Positions 42,446-52,690 of a stretch of DNA of 64,000 bases are shown here, one piece after another. Both the position numbers and the translations under genes were made by a program. Source of the DNA: Vibrio sp. Hep-1b-8 (GTDB taxonomy: Bacteria > Pseudomonadota > Gammaproteobacteria > Enterobacterales > Vibrionaceae). Every line of letters starts with the position of its first letter. Position 1 is the first letter of the stretch. Below the pieces are notes generated by a model. The model had not been told where the DNA came from. It ran no database searches and saw nothing but the letters and a program-made list of their open reading frames with translations. Where the stretch lies: contig NZ_QEWN01000113.1 of NCBI RefSeq assembly GCF_006124995.1, forward strand, positions 25,385 through 89,384, given 5' to 3'.

Positions 42446-44407
42446 TTATTTCTGAAGGTCGATTTGATAAACCGCGAAACCTACATCATCAGTGCCGATG
42501 CGTTTCATTGGATACTGGCCTTTTTCTTCGATGAACTTCGCCGCCTTATCACTTGGTGAAGTTTCAAAACGGATGTCCAGTTTCTTATCTGACTTAATTG
42601 GTGCAAATGACCAGTTGTTGTCTGCGCTTGGCGTGAATTCACCTTTTTCGTTGCTTACGCGAGTAATGTAAGCCGCGATTACTGAACGGTTTTCATCTGG
42701 TGAGTCAAACGCGACAAAATCAGATCCTGTGCCAGGGAACTTATTGCTGTATGCACGGTAGTTGTTTGTCGCAATGATGAAGTCTTGCTTCATATCGATT
42801 GGCTTACCTTGATAAGTAAGATTAACAATACGTTCAGCACCTTCGTTGATCACCTTGCAGTCGCCGTCATATTTCGCCGGCTTAGTGACATCAATTTGAT
42901 AGTTCAGGCCATCAATAACATCGAAGTTGTAGGTACGGAAACCATCCCAGTCAATCAGACTTTGTGGCTCAGTGCTATTGACATCAATTTGCTTAAACTG
43001 ACCTGCTGTACACTCTAACCACTCTTTCACTTCAGTTCCGGTTACTTTCATCGCCACGAGAGTGTTCGGGTATAGGTAAAGGTCTGCTGCGTTACGGAAA
43101 GTCAACTGACCAGATTCTACTTCAGTGAAGTTACCCGGATCATTTTTACGACCGCCAGCTTTAAATGGTGCAGCAGCAGAAAGAACAGGAATGTCTGCTA
43201 GGTCAGGATCGCCTTGGATAAAGCGCTCAACGTAATCTTTTTGTGCAAGGTTAACAATTTGTACTGTTGGATCGTCTTGTACTAATGCTAAGAAGCTGTA
43301 CATCACGTCGTTAGCTTTACCGATTGGCTGGTTAACGAAATCGCGAGTCCCTTTGTGGTCAGCTTCAAGCGCTTTAACCATCTCAGCATCTGCTTCTGCA
43401 AGTGAAGTTTTTGTTTTCTTGTCGTAGATCGGACGAGCTTCAGTTTGGCCTTTTACCACCGTCCATTTACCGTCTTTTTCTTTCAGTTCAAGATCAATGA
43501 CACCAACGTGGCTACCCCAGCGACCTGGCATAACTGCTGCTACACCATTGATGGTACCGTTTGTGTTATCAATACCTGGAATGTTATCGAAGCCTTTTCC
43601 TGGGAATACAGCATGAGAGTGACCAAAAGCAATCGCGTCGATACCATCTACTTGAGAAAGGTAGTACGTAGAGTTTTCCGCACCTACTTTATGTGGGTCT
43701 GAAGATACGCCAGAGTGCGGAATCGCAACGATGACGTCAGCACCTTCAGCTTTCATTTGAGGCACTAGCTTATCAGCCGTTTCTTTGATGTCTTTAGCGA
43801 AGACTTTGCCTTCTAGGTTTTTCTTATCCCACACCATGATTTGCGGTGGAACAAAACCGATGTAACCCACTTTGATTTGGTGTTCTACGCCATCAACGTC
43901 TTTAAATGTATGAGATTTAATGATGTATGGTTTGAAGTAATGCTCGCCAGTTTTCTTGTCGAATACGTTTGCGCTGACATAAGGGAAATCAGCGTCGTTG
44001 ATAGTTTCTGCAAGGAACTCTAAACCGTAGTTAAACTCATGATTACCAATGTTACCCACATCGTAGTTCAACTGGTTCATCGCTTTGTATACTGGGTGTA
44101 CCTCGCCTTTTTCAATGCCTTTCGCTGCCATATAGTCTCCCATAGGGCTGCCTTGAATTAGGTCACCATTATCAACAAGTACACTATTTTCTACTTCGGC
44201 ACGAGCTTGTTTAACCAGAGTAGCAGTGCGAGTAAGACCAATCTGTTGCGATGGCTTGTCTTTGTAGTAGTCATAGTCCATGACGTTAGTGTGAATATCA
44301 GTCGTTTCGACAATACGAAGTTTGATCGTATCTGCCATTACTGGACCAGCCATGGCCAACATACCACCAAGTACTGCAAGAGACAGGGGGTTCACTGCTG
44401 CTTTCAT
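42446..44407 (-). CDS. cpdB: Periplasmic 2',3'-cyclic-nucleotide 2'-phosphodiesterase/3'-nucleotidase
   Basis: A 653-aa periplasmic enzyme that hydrolyses 2',3'-cyclic nucleotides and 3'-nucleotides so that nucleosides can be taken up. Signal peptide with cleavage near residue 25 (GPVMADT). Metallophosphatase motifs are [38 protein letters not shown] and FGHSHAVFP. The 5'-nucleotidase C-terminal domain follows (RAYSNKFPG). Length is typical of CpdB. Confidence 0.92.
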   Translation of the reverse strand: MKAAVNPLSLAVLGGMLAMAGPVMADTIKLRIVETTDIHTNVMDYDYYKDKPSQQIGLTRTATLVKQARAEVENSVLVDNGDLIQGSPMGDYMAAKGIEKGEVHPVYKAMNQLNYDVGNIGNHEFNYGLEFLAETINDADFPYVSANVFDKKTGEHYFKPYIIKSHTFKDVDGVEHQIKVGYIGFVPPQIMVWDKKNLEGKVFAKDIKETADKLVPQMKAEGADVIVAIPHSGVSSDPHKVGAENSTYYLSQVDGIDAIAFGHSHAVFPGKGFDNIPGIDNTNGTINGVAAVMPGRWGSHVGVIDLELKEKDGKWTVVKGQTEARPIYDKKTKTSLAEADAEMVKALEADHKGTRDFVNQPIGKANDVMYSFLALVQDDPTVQIVNLAQKDYVERFIQGDPDLADIPVLSAAAPFKAGGRKNDPGNFTEVESGQLTFRNAADLYLYPNTLVAMKVTGTEVKEWLECTAGQFKQIDVNSTEPQSLIDWDGFRTYNFDVIDGLNYQIDVTKPAKYDGDCKVINEGAERIVNLTYQGKPIDMKQDFIIATNNYRAYSNKFPGTGSDFVAFDSPDENRSVIAAYITRVSNEKGEFTPSADNNWSFAPIKSDKKLDIRFETSPSDKAAKFIEEKGQYPMKRIGTDDVGFAVYQIDLQK

Positions 44408-44596
44408 TTTTTAAGCTCCGATAGCGTTAAATAAGACCCGTCTAATTTAACAAAATGAAGTGAAACAATTGTTTCACTAGGTAATTAATTGTGATCTAGA
44501 GCGGTTATGTATTGGTGTTATGCAAAGAATCTCTCAAAATTCGATAAAGGGACTATAGTACGGTTTATCGTTCTTATCAGAAATTGATATAAAAAA

Positions 44597-44614
44597 TGAA
44601 ATTTTAGAATTTCA
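44597..44614. repeat. Inverted repeat upstream of cobA
   Basis: TGAAATT-TTAG-AATTTCA, perfect 7-bp arms, 54 bp upstream of the cobA start. It has the form of a dimeric regulator site; CysB control is expected for this operon, but I cannot assign the site to CysB. Confidence 0.4.
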
Positions 44615-44667
44615 GGTAATAAAGATACAGATACATAATGCTTCCATAGACATTGAAGGATGACATT

Positions 44668-45530
44668 ATGGCTCGCAAGGAAACCGTTTCTCAATTCCCT
44701 TTGAACGCTCAACGTGCACAGCGTAGCAATCAGGTGGTTTTAAATACTTTTGGTCGCAGCGTGCTCGGTAAAGGTGAAGTGGCACTTATCGGTGCAGGCC
44801 CTGGTGACGTAGAGTTGCTAACGCTGAAGGCAATGCGTTTCTTACAGCAAGCGGATGTCGTGCTATACGACTATCTTGTTTCTGAAGACATTATGTCTCT
44901 CCTTCCTAGTGACACGATTACGGTGTGTGTTGGTAAGCGCGCTGGCCACCATAGTGTCCCTCAAGAAAAAACCAATCAGCTATTGGTGGACTTTGCTAAA
45001 CAAGGTCACCGTGTCGCTCGCATCAAGGGCGGTGATCCGTTTATTTTTGGTCGCGGTGGTGAAGAGCTTGAAGTATTGGCGGACGCTGGAGTTTCTTTTC
45101 ATGTTGTTCCTGGTATTACCGCCGCTGCGGGTGCGACAGCTTATGCGGGCATACCGTTAACCCATAGAGATTACGCTCAATCAGCTATGTTTATACCGGG
45201 CATTTGAAAGCAGAAAGTGACCAGATGGACTGGTCTACGTTGGCTCGCGGCAACCAAACGCTGGTGATCTATATGGGCTTAATGAAGTCTGAATATATTG
45301 AGCATCAGTTGATTGAGCACGGCCGTAGCCCTGAGACTCCAATCGCCATTATTGAGCGTGGGACTCAGTCAACCCAAAGAATATTCAAAGGTCAGCTATC
45401 TCAACTGGCTGAACTTGCAAAAGACGCGCAATCGCCGTCTCTCATCGTCATTGGTGAAGTGGTGTCACTGTCAGACAAGCTGGCGTGGTTCACTCCACAG
45501 CCTAGCGTACAACAGCGCCAATTCGCATAA
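44668..45530 (+). pseudogene. cobA: Uroporphyrinogen-III C-methyltransferase, broken by a one-base frameshift
   Basis: SUMT methylates uroporphyrinogen III to precorrin-2, the precursor of siroheme. The first frame (44668-45207) has the family motifs [39 protein letters not shown] and [25 protein letters not shown], then ends FIPGI. The expected FITGHLKAE continues in the next frame, where LVIYMGLM and IERGTQSTQRIFKG are found up to 45530. Adding one A at about 45195 (ATACC to ATAACC) restores the whole gene. ATG 44668 follows AAGGA. It is either a real null allele or a sequencing error. First gene of the cysDN cluster. Confidence 0.88.
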
Positions 45531-45583
45531 CTCATTATTTGATTAGTCAGAAGCTCGTATTGAGCCGTAAAGGAAGCACTAAC

Positions 45584-46492
45584 ATGGACCAAGAACGTTT
45601 AACCCACCTCAAGCAACTCGAAGCGGAGAGTATTCATATCATCCGTGAAGTGGCGGCTGAGTTTGATAACCCAGTGATGATGTACTCGATCGGTAAAGAT
45701 TCGTCGGTAATGTTGCATCTCGCTCGCAAAGCTTTCTACCCAGGAAAGATCCCGTTCCCGTTGCTGCACGTGGATACCGACTGGAAATTTAAAGAGATGA
45801 TTGAGTTTCGTGATCGTACGGCTGAAAAGTATGGTTTTGAGCTTTTGGTGCATAAGAACCCTGAAGGTTTAGCGATGGGATGTAGTCCGTTTACGCACGG
45901 CTCATCTAAGCATACCGATATTATGAAAACACAAGGCCTGAAACAGGCTCTGAATAAATATGGTTTTGATGCGGCTTTTGGTGGAGCTCGTCGAGATGAA
46001 GAGAAATCACGTGCTAAAGAGCGTGTCTATTCGTTCCGCGATAAGAACCACACTTGGGATCCAAAGAATCAACGTCCAGAGTTATGGCGTACTTACAACG
46101 GTCAGATCAACAAAGGTGAAAGCATTCGTGTCTTCCCGCTATCGAACTGGACTGAACTGGATATCTGGCAATACATCTACTTGGAGAACATCGACATTGT
46201 TCCGCTGTATCTAGCAGAAAAGCGTCCTGTTGTTGAGCGTGATGGCATGCTGATCATGGTGGATGATGATCGTATGAAGTTAGAGCCGGGAGAAGTGATT
46301 GAAGAGAAGAGCGTACGTTTCCGTACTCTTGGCTGCTACCCGCTTACGGGGGCGATTGAGTCAGATGCGAATACGTTAACTGGCATTATCGAAGAGATGT
46401 TGGTGGCAACATCGAGTGAACGTCAAGGCCGCGCGATCGACCACGATCAGTCTGGATCGATGGAACTGAAAAAACGTCAAGGCTACTTCTAA
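45584..46492 (+). CDS. cysD: Sulfate adenylyltransferase subunit 2
   Basis: CysD makes adenosine 5'-phosphosulfate from ATP and sulfate, powered by the GTPase CysN. The 302-aa protein shows the PP-loop-like [45 protein letters not shown] and [16 protein letters not shown] 45584 is the family start. It lies 53 bp after cobA. Confidence 0.96.
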   Translation: MDQERLTHLKQLEAESIHIIREVAAEFDNPVMMYSIGKDSSVMLHLARKAFYPGKIPFPLLHVDTDWKFKEMIEFRDRTAEKYGFELLVHKNPEGLAMGCSPFTHGSSKHTDIMKTQGLKQALNKYGFDAAFGGARRDEEKSRAKERVYSFRDKNHTWDPKNQRPELWRTYNGQINKGESIRVFPLSNWTELDIWQYIYLENIDIVPLYLAEKRPVVERDGMLIMVDDDRMKLEPGEVIEEKSVRFRTLGCYPLTGAIESDANTLTGIIEEMLVATSSERQGRAIDHDQSGSMELKKRQGYF

Positions 46493-46514
46493 TTTAGGAT
46501 CTAAGGAAAGAAAC

Positions 46515-47942
46515 ATGAACAGCGTAGTAGAAGCTCAATTAGAAGAGCTAGGTATCGAAGGTTACCTTACACAGCATCAATACAAATCACTGCTTAGATT
46601 CCTTACCTGTGGATCAGTAGATGATGGCAAAAGTACTTTAATCGGCCGATTACTGCATGACTCAAAGCAGATCTATGAAGATCAGTTAGCGGCCGTACAT
46701 AACGACAGTCAACGTGTGGGCACAACTGGCGAGCGTCCTGATCTAGCGTTGTTGGTCGATGGATTACAGGCAGAGCGAGAGCAGGGGATCACGATTGATG
46801 TCGCGTACCGTTACTTCTCTACTCAAAAACGTAAGTTCATCATTGCCGACACTCCGGGGCATGAACAGTACACACGCAATATGGCAACAGGGGCATCAAC
46901 GTGTGATCTGGCGGTGATCTTAATTGACGCTCGTAAAGGTGTGTTGGATCAAACTCGTCGTCATTCGTTTATCTCAAATCTATTGGGTTTAAAACACTTT
47001 GTTGTTGCCGTGAACAAAATGGATCTTGTCGATTACTCACAGCAACGATTTGAACAGATCCGCGATGAATATTTGGAGTTTTCTAAGAATCTACAGGGTG
47101 AAATCGATATTCAGATTTTACCGCTGTCGGCTTTAGAGGGTGACAATGTTGTAGATGCAAGTGAGAACTTGAGTTGGTTCGAAGGTCCATCTTTGCTTGA
47201 GATCCTTGAAACGGTAAACGTTGATCGTGATAAGGCCGTTGGTGAGTTCCGTTTCCCAGTCCAGTACGTGAATCGACCAAACCTAGATTTCCGTGGTTTC
47301 TCTGGCACGATTGCGTCAGGTTCTATCAACGTTGGTGATGAGGTTAAGGCGTTACCTTCAGGCAAAACATCGAAAGTTGCTCGTATTGTGACTTTTGATG
47401 GCGACCTAGAGCAGGCACAAGCTGGACTGGCAGTGACGCTCACTTTGGAAGACGAAATTGATGTTAGCCGTGGTGATCTAATTGTTCTAGAAAAGGCGCA
47501 GATTGAATCGAGTAACCATCTCCTAGCTGATGTGGTTTGGATGACAGAGCAACCGCTTCAGCCGGGGCGTGAGTATGACATCAAGATTGCTGGCAAGAAA
47601 ACAGTGGGTCGTGTTGAGTCCATTCGTCATCAGTATGACATCAATAACCTTTCAACCCATAGTGCGGTTGAATTACCACTCAACGGTATCGGTTTGTGTG
47701 AATGGACGCTGACTGAGTCAGTGGCACTCGATAGCTACACCTCATGCCAAGATACTGGTGGGTTTATCATTATTGACCGCTTAACCAATGTGACAGTTGG
47801 TGCTGGCTTGGTACGTGAAAGCTTGACTCAGGTGGAAACGAAAGTCGGTGATTTCTCTGCATTTGAGATCGAACTTAACGCGTTAATCCGCAAGCATTTC
47901 CCACACTGGGAATCAAAAGATATCAGTCAGTTACTTAAGTAA
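46515..47942 (+). CDS. cysN: Sulfate adenylyltransferase subunit 1 (GTPase)
   Basis: A 475-aa EF-Tu-like GTPase subunit. G1 is [16 protein letters not shown]2 is the GITIDVAYR region, G3 DTPGHEQY and G4 NKMDLVD. It is not fused to CysC; a separate cysC lies further on. 22 bp after cysD. Confidence 0.96.
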   Translation: MNSVVEAQLEELGIEGYLTQHQYKSLLRFLTCGSVDDGKSTLIGRLLHDSKQIYEDQLAAVHNDSQRVGTTGERPDLALLVDGLQAEREQGITIDVAYRYFSTQKRKFIIADTPGHEQYTRNMATGASTCDLAVILIDARKGVLDQTRRHSFISNLLGLKHFVVAVNKMDLVDYSQQRFEQIRDEYLEFSKNLQGEIDIQILPLSALEGDNVVDASENLSWFEGPSLLEILETVNVDRDKAVGEFRFPVQYVNRPNLDFRGFSGTIASGSINVGDEVKALPSGKTSKVARIVTFDGDLEQAQAGLAVTLTLEDEIDVSRGDLIVLEKAQIESSNHLLADVVWMTEQPLQPGREYDIKIAGKKTVGRVESIRHQYDINNLSTHSAVELPLNGIGLCEWTLTESVALDSYTSCQDTGGFIIIDRLTNVTVGAGLVRESLTQVETKVGDFSAFEIELNALIRKHFPHWESKDISQLLK

Positions 47943-47966
47943 CCGTCTTACTGGTAGGGAAGTAAT

Positions 47967-49691
47967 ATGTGGCAACAAGGATTTGTGTTAGCAATATTAT
48001 TAGGCATAGTAACCTGCCTGTTGGCTACGCGGATTAAACCGAGTTATATCTTCGCAGGTGCAGCATTCATTGCTTTTCTTGGCGGAATGATTGAGCTCGG
48101 TGATGTTGCCACGAATTTTACTAACTCTTCTCTACTGACTTTGGTGCTGCTGATTTTGGCTTCAGCAGCATTGGAGAAAACGCGTTTGGTGAGTTGGGTC
48201 AGTCGTTCATTGTCTAATGGTCGTCTAGCCACTGTGGTTGCAAAACTTGGAATTTCAACCGCGTTACTCTCTTCATTTACCAATAACACCGCGGTGGTAG
48301 TATCTCTGATTGGTGCCATTAAGCGCAATCAGCAGCATGCCCCATCTAAGCTGTTGATCCCTCTCTCTTATGCGGCGATTTTGGGTGGTACGCTCACTTT
48401 GATCGGTACATCCACAAACTTGATCATCAATAGCTTTGTTGAAGATGCCGGTTTGCCGAGTTTAGGTTTTTTTGCCCCCACGTTGATCGGTTTGTCTGTG
48501 CTGCTTGGTGGCTTGATGATCTTGATCCCCATGAGTTACTTTCTGCCTGATTATGAAGATCATACACAGGATGAGCTGCCTTATTTCTTAGAAGCGCGTG
48601 TCGAGCCTGGTTCGCCGTTAGTAGGACGGAGCATCAGTGAAAACAACCTACGTGCGTTACGTAAGTTGTTCTTGGCTGAAGTGGTTCGTGATGGTCAGAC
48701 TATGCCTTCGGTCGAACCAGACTTTGTCCTTCAAGCTCGTGATCGATTGTTGTTTTGTGGTGATATCGAAAGTGTCGCCACTTTACAGGAGATTCAAGGT
48801 TTAACCCTATTTGGTCAGCACCACCTTAATGGACAAGGGTTTGTTGAAGTCGTTGTCAGCTCTTCGGCCAGTTTCTGTAATAAGACGCTGAAATCGAGTC
48901 ATTTTCGAGATCGATTTGATGCAGTAGTGGTAGCTATTCGTCGTGGCCACGAGCGTTTGCAAGGTGGCTTGGGGAATATCACTCTAAATGCAGGGGATAC
49001 CTTAGTACTTGTTCCTGGTAAGCGTTTTGAACAAGAGCGACAAGCCCATCGCAAAGAGTTTGTGTTGATCAATGCGCTTGGTTCAAGTGCTCGTCTAGAC
49101 ACGAATAAATCGACTTGTGTGTTATTGGGTTTTGCTGGTGTCATATCCTTAGCTTTGCTTGACTTGTTTCCATTGATAAAAGGTTTGTCCGTCTTTCTTT
49201 TAGCGGCGCTCTTTTCTGGCGTCATCCAACTTGCCGAATTGCGTAGACGCTTTCCCATCGATATTGTTGTGATCGTTGGTTCGGCACTGTCAATCGCACA
49301 ACTGATGTTGTCATCCGGTTTATCGGTCAGTTTGGGTCAGATGTTTATTGAAGGATTCAATGGGTGGGGAGTCTTTGGTGCTTTGGTTGCGACTTACTTG
49401 CTTACTCTTATTTTAACTGAGCTTGTTACTAACAATGCTGCGGCCGCATTAGCATTTCCAATTGGTTACAGTATGGCTTTGGGCTACGGAGTCGATCCTA
49501 TGCCATTTATTATGGCGGTGTTGTTTGGTGCAAGTGCGAGCTTTATTTCACCCTACGGTTATCAAACTAACCTTTTGGTTTATAGCGTAGGAAATTACAA
49601 AATTACTGATTATGTTCGAGTGGGAATTCCTTTATCGATTGTTTACTCCGTGTTGGTGTTAACGCTGATTCCACTCTTCTTTCCGTTTTAA
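47967..49691 (+). CDS. SLC13-family sulfate permease with RCK_C domains
   Basis: A 574-aa membrane protein. Two sets of helices flank two central TrkA-C/RCK_C domains (about residues 205-290 and 295-380). The SLC13/DASS signatures SSFTNNTAVVVSLIGA, GGTLTLIGTSTNLIINSF and ELVTNNAAAALAFPIG are visible. Its place between cysN and cysC strongly suggests sulfate uptake, replacing an ABC permease. The substrate is inferred from context. Confidence 0.88.
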   Translation: MWQQGFVLAILLGIVTCLLATRIKPSYIFAGAAFIAFLGGMIELGDVATNFTNSSLLTLVLLILASAALEKTRLVSWVSRSLSNGRLATVVAKLGISTALLSSFTNNTAVVVSLIGAIKRNQQHAPSKLLIPLSYAAILGGTLTLIGTSTNLIINSFVEDAGLPSLGFFAPTLIGLSVLLGGLMILIPMSYFLPDYEDHTQDELPYFLEARVEPGSPLVGRSISENNLRALRKLFLAEVVRDGQTMPSVEPDFVLQARDRLLFCGDIESVATLQEIQGLTLFGQHHLNGQGFVEVVVSSSASFCNKTLKSSHFRDRFDAVVVAIRRGHERLQGGLGNITLNAGDTLVLVPGKRFEQERQAHRKEFVLINALGSSARLDTNKSTCVLLGFAGVISLALLDLFPLIKGLSVFLLAALFSGVIQLAELRRRFPIDIVVIVGSALSIAQLMLSSGLSVSLGQMFIEGFNGWGVFGALVATYLLTLILTELVTNNAAAALAFPIGYSMALGYGVDPMPFIMAVLFGASASFISPYGYQTNLLVYSVGNYKITDYVRVGIPLSIVYSVLVLTLIPLFFPF

Positions 49692-49703
49692 AAGGACTCA
49701 ATT

Positions 49704-50321
49704 ATGACTACGGAAACACCGACTAAAGACGAAAATGTTGTTTGGCATCATCACTCGATTGACAAAGAATTTCGCGCCAAACTCAAAAGACAGCAACCCG
49801 TTGTGCTTTGGTTTACTGGCTTGTCTGGCGCAGGTAAGTCGACCGTCGCAGGTGCTCTAGAAACGCGTTTGGCTGAATTGGGGCATCACACTTACTTGTT
49901 AGATGGAGACAATGTTCGTCATGGTTTGTGTAGTGATCTTGGGTTCTCTGAGCAAGATCGCCGTGAAAACATCCGTCGCATCGGTGAATTGGCTAAGCTG
50001 ATGGCGGATGCTGGTTTGATCGTCTTGTCCGCTTTTATCTCTCCTCATCGCGCAGAGAGGCAGTTGGTACGTGAAATGCTGCCAGAGGGCGAGTTTTTAG
50101 AAGTGTTCGTCAATACTTCATTGGAAGTGTGTGAACAAAGGGATCCTAAAGGTCTGTATAAAAAAGCGCGTGCAGGGGAGATTACTAATTTTACTGGTAT
50201 CGATTCTGAGTATGAAGCACCACTCAATCCAGAAATTGATCTTCGGGCAGGTGAAAAGTCAATTGATGAGCTGGTTGATGACTGCTTACAAGTATTAAAA
50301 GCCCGTAAGGTGATTGCATAA
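49704..50321 (+). CDS. cysC: Adenylylsulfate kinase
   Basis: CysC phosphorylates APS to PAPS. 205 aa with P-loop [27 protein letters not shown] and the lid [26 protein letters not shown]. 12 bp after the permease gene; a strong terminator ends the operon. Confidence 0.96.
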   Translation: MTTETPTKDENVVWHHHSIDKEFRAKLKRQQPVVLWFTGLSGAGKSTVAGALETRLAELGHHTYLLDGDNVRHGLCSDLGFSEQDRRENIRRIGELAKLMADAGLIVLSAFISPHRAERQLVREMLPEGEFLEVFVNTSLEVCEQRDPKGLYKKARAGEITNFTGIDSEYEAPLNPEIDLRAGEKSIDELVDDCLQVLKARKVIA

Positions 50322-50323
50322 AT

Positions 50324-50353
50324 AAAAAACGCTTCTCTAGAGAAGCGTTTTTT
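50324..50353. terminator. Terminator after cysC, symmetric
   Basis: A perfect 30-bp palindrome, AAAAAACGCTTCTCT and its complement, ends in T6. It may also end leftward cheX transcription. Confidence 0.92.
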
Positions 50354-50373
50354 ATTTGTTTATCTGTTAAGGG

Positions 50374-50835
50374 TTATTCAAAACAGATCTCAATAAATGC
50401 GTTACCCCATTGAGAAGTGAACGGCATGATAATGATAGAACCTTCGCACTTGTGACGGATGGTGTGGCCTTTACCAGAGACAACGACAGGCGTCGCCATA
50501 TCAAAATCAAAACCACTTTCGGCTAGGATACGTTTTGCACCACCCGTTACCATGTTAGTGATTTCACCCACCATGTCTGTCACTTCATCGTTCAGCCCAT
50601 TAGGGCGTTCACCAAGCATATTCTGCATAATTTCAAGAGCGAGGTTTTCATCGAAAGTAATCGACATAGAACCGCGGCTTTGCGGGCCTACCATCCCGAT
50701 TAAACCTGAAACATCTCCACGTGCAATTTCATCTTTTTTGACACGAGGTTTCTGTGGCTTCAATTCCAGTGAAGCCATCGTTTTCAAAACATTCATCAAT
50801 GAAGCTAAAAACGGGTTTACAAATTCAGCGCGCAT
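50374..50835 (-). CDS. CheX-like chemotaxis phosphatase-family protein
   Basis: A 153-aa protein of the CheC/CheX/FliY fold. Two GxMxxxF-like halves are seen, with the E-x-x-N type signature in MVGEITNMVTGGAKRIL, where CheX binds and dephosphorylates CheY-P. No other chemotaxis genes are near; it is downstream of zur in the same direction, 16 bp apart. Enzyme activity is inferred. Confidence 0.8.
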   Translation of the reverse strand: MRAEFVNPFLASLMNVLKTMASLELKPQKPRVKKDEIARGDVSGLIGMVGPQSRGSMSITFDENLALEIMQNMLGERPNGLNDEVTDMVGEITNMVTGGAKRILAESGFDFDMATPVVVSGKGHTIRHKCEGSIIIMPFTSQWGNAFIEICFE

Positions 50836-50851
50836 AATCTTCTTCTATATC

Positions 50852-51316
50852 TTATTTCGCTTTGTCAGAGGCACATGACTGACAAATACCATGTGATTCA
50901 ATAACGTGATTGTTGATGGAAAAACCATGTACTTCCGCATTCTTCTTTAGCAAGGCTACCAAACTATCATCTTGCAGTTCAATAACGTTGCTGCATCTGT
51001 CGCAAATCAAAAGATGCGAGTGATGCTTATGGGCATTGCAGGAGCAGCATTGAATATAGCTGTTGGTTGATTCAACACGGTGGATGAATCCCTGTTCGAG
51101 CAAAAAGTCCAAGGCTCGATACACAGTAGGTGGTTTGGCCTGGGGTTCACTTACTTTTAACTCGTCTAAAAGCTCATAAGCACTTGCAGCCTTTGGACTT
51201 GAGCAAATCAGCTCAAACACTCTTTTGCGTTGGGCGGTAAGCCTTACGCCTCTGGCTGCACATATATCTTCTATTTGCTTTACTAACTGCTGGTCCAAAC
51301 TTATCACCGTTACCAA
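50852..51316 (-). CDS. zur: Zinc uptake regulator Zur (Fur family)
   Basis: A 154-aa Fur-family repressor most similar to Zur (AYELLDELK, EPQAKPPTVYRALDFLLEQGF, VESTNSY). Structural zinc cysteines are in CCSCNAH, LICDRC and CQSCAS, with the HKHHSH sensing region. It represses zinc importers when zinc is ample. No ATG starts the frame: TTG 51316, GTG 51307 and TTG 51298 are candidates. A Zur-box-like sequence lies just upstream. Confidence 0.9.
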   Translation of the reverse strand: MVTVISLDQQLVKQIEDICAARGVRLTAQRKRVFELICSSPKAASAYELLDELKVSEPQAKPPTVYRALDFLLEQGFIHRVESTNSYIQCCSCNAHKHHSHLLICDRCSNVIELQDDSLVALLKKNAEVHGFSINNHVIESHGICQSCASDKAK

Positions 51317-51320
51317 TGGA

Positions 51321-51343
51321 CATTTTTAATAATATACCATTTC
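51321..51343 (-). promoter_or_regulatory. Candidate Zur box at the zur promoter
   Basis: The minus strand reads GAAATGGTATATTATTAAAA. The left half matches the Zur operator GAAATGTTATAnTATAACATTTC nearly perfectly; the right half is degenerate. It contains a TATATT -10-like hexamer. Suggests autorepression. Confidence 0.4.
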
Positions 51344-51494
51344 TTGCGGTTTATCGTCGCTCTGTAGGTAATATCAATTCGCTATGTCAGCAGGTTACTT
51401 ATTCGAAGGATGAATAGTAGTAGCCTGACTTTAATGGCATAAGTTACATTATCTACAATAAAAACGATACAAATTACAGCATTTTACTCACTTC

Positions 51495-51635
51495 TCATTG
51501 CCGGCTTGTGTCCAAGATCTGTAAACCGCGCTCAAAATCAAATTCTTCCAGTGCCTTAGTCAGCTCAGAGAGCTGGTTTCGCGACAAACCAATTTGCAGC
51601 CCAGATTGCAGTCCATTGATGATAGAAATTAACAC
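51495..51635 (-). CDS. Possible 46-aa protein or kinase C-terminal remnant
   Basis: A GTG start at 51635 is preceded by GAGG at good spacing, giving 46 residues ending LDTSRQ. It lies in an otherwise gene-free 330-bp gap upstream of zur. The sequence LSELTKALEEFDFERGLQIL looks like the last helices of Hpt-carrying hybrid sensor kinases, so this may be a gene remnant and not an active small protein. Too short for certainty. Confidence 0.45.
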   Translation of the reverse strand: MLISIINGLQSGLQIGLSRNQLSELTKALEEFDFERGLQILDTSRQ

Positions 51636-51678
51636 GCTACCTCGTTAGTTTTATTTTTTTATTGATTGTATTGACAAT

Positions 51679-51954
51679 ATGGTGATGGTTTCACATATTT
51701 ATATCAGCTTTGATTCATCAACAGAGGCTAGGTTGAGACTTATGGATAGATCAAACTTAAGGACGTTGGTCGATAGCATTCATGCTGAAATCAGTAACGA
51801 TAGGCTACACGGGTTACACCGAACCAGTGTGGCATTGGAAGAAGCGATGACTGAATCAGACCGTAGAGAGCTTGTGCAGTATTTTAACTATTTCTCGGTT
51901 TGTACGTTCACTGACAACGAATTGATCTTGGAGTATCCCAGTCTTACACTATAA
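51679..51954 (+). CDS. Conserved-looking hypothetical protein
   Basis: A 91-aa soluble acidic protein, not recognised. Alternating helices and strands (HIYISFDSSTEARLRLM, LEEAMTESDRRELVQYF). Start is ATG 51679 or 51685; neither has a clear Shine-Dalgarno. A terminator follows directly, which supports a real transcript. It lies on the native side of the dusA island. Confidence 0.6.
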   Translation: MVMVSHIYISFDSSTEARLRLMDRSNLRTLVDSIHAEISNDRLHGLHRTSVALEEAMTESDRRELVQYFNYFSVCTFTDNELILEYPSLTL

Positions 51955-51961
51955 AAATGTT

Positions 51962-51988
51962 GGCTAACCGAAGGGTTGGCCTTTTTTA
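51962..51988 (+). terminator. Terminator after the 91-aa gene
   Basis: GGCTAACC-GAAG-GGTTGGCC, with one T-G pair, then T6. Confidence 0.75.
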
Positions 51989-52123
51989 TTTCGACACAGT
52001 GTTGATTCAATCACTACGTCATGGTGGCATGCTCTTATGCACTTTAACTGGTGTAGATAGACAAGGACATGATCTATCAATAGAGAACTTAACCGCTTAT
52101 TGTCATTCCTTAGTATTCCCTCA

Positions 52124-52276
52124 TTTTTCCTGAATGTTTTCTCTTCTGTGTGTATAATCGCGGATTCTGTTTTGACCACGATGCTCACTGTATAGCGAGA
52201 CTCACCTTATGAAACCTGATAACACTAGTAAATACGCGGCTAACCGCTTTTCCATTGCACCCATGCTCGATTGGAC
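52124..52276. repeat. Left 153-bp direct repeat (attL-side copy of the dusA promoter and 5' end)
   Basis: Identical to 56186-56338 except at 52192, 52220 and 52223. It contains TATAAT (52153-52158), the dusA ribosome binding site and 22 codons of dusA. The last 53 bases (52224-52276) are fully identical in the two copies and should contain the crossover core. This copy is continuous with the native chromosome on its left. Confidence 0.93.
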
Positions 52277-52286
52277 TCACTTTTAA
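52209..52286 (+). pseudogene. Truncated dusA 5' copy (dusA')
   Basis: The native dusA start reads [12 protein letters not shown] through PMLDWT, then HF and a stop at 52286 inside the island. It was separated from the rest of dusA by the insertion. It keeps a promoter and may yield a 25-residue peptide of no expected function. Confidence 0.88.
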
Positions 52287-52330
52287 GCTATAGCAAGGCT
52301 CGAAAGCGAGTCATACGTACTAAATAAGTA

Positions 52331-52651
52331 CTATTGCAAAATTCTCACTGGCCCCACAAACGCTGTAGATTTAGAACCGGTGTTGAAATTAATCGATTCC
52401 ACTTCTTTTAACGGCTTATGTGTCTCCAAAGACCATATCGACGCTTTAGTTTTCTCTTCATTTTTGTATAGCTCTATCATTCCCGTTCCAGTCTGGTTTA
52501 TACGGATATCATATTGTTCGTCCGTAAATGCTGAAAAGGTAACGGTGCCCGCATCTATCAGACAACCAATTGTCTCGAACGATGAACCATCATTTTTCTC
52601 AAATGACAGTGTTACACCTTTTTCGTCCTTTGCTTGAAATACAGCTCTCAT
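52331..52651 (-). CDS. Hypothetical island protein
   Basis: A 106-aa protein, not recognised. It looks like a small beta-rich domain (GVTLSFEKNDGSSFE, CLIDAGTVTFSAFTDEQYDI). It follows the S24 repressor fragment in the same direction, 39 bp apart, so may have been cotranscribed with it. Confidence 0.65.
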   Translation of the reverse strand: MRAVFQAKDEKGVTLSFEKNDGSSFETIGCLIDAGTVTFSAFTDEQYDIRINQTGTGMIELYKNEEKTKASIWSLETHKPLKEVESINFNTGSKSTAFVGPVRILQ

Positions 52652-52690
52652 ATTTTCCTCTTACATAAGTAATCTCACAGGATTAACTAT

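Noticed and set aside
51964..52188. A minus-strand frame with the same N-terminal 20 residues as another at 56047-56250
   Set aside because: The identity comes from the 153-bp direct repeat read backwards over the dusA promoter; the rest of the two frames is unrelated and neither has a ribosome binding site.
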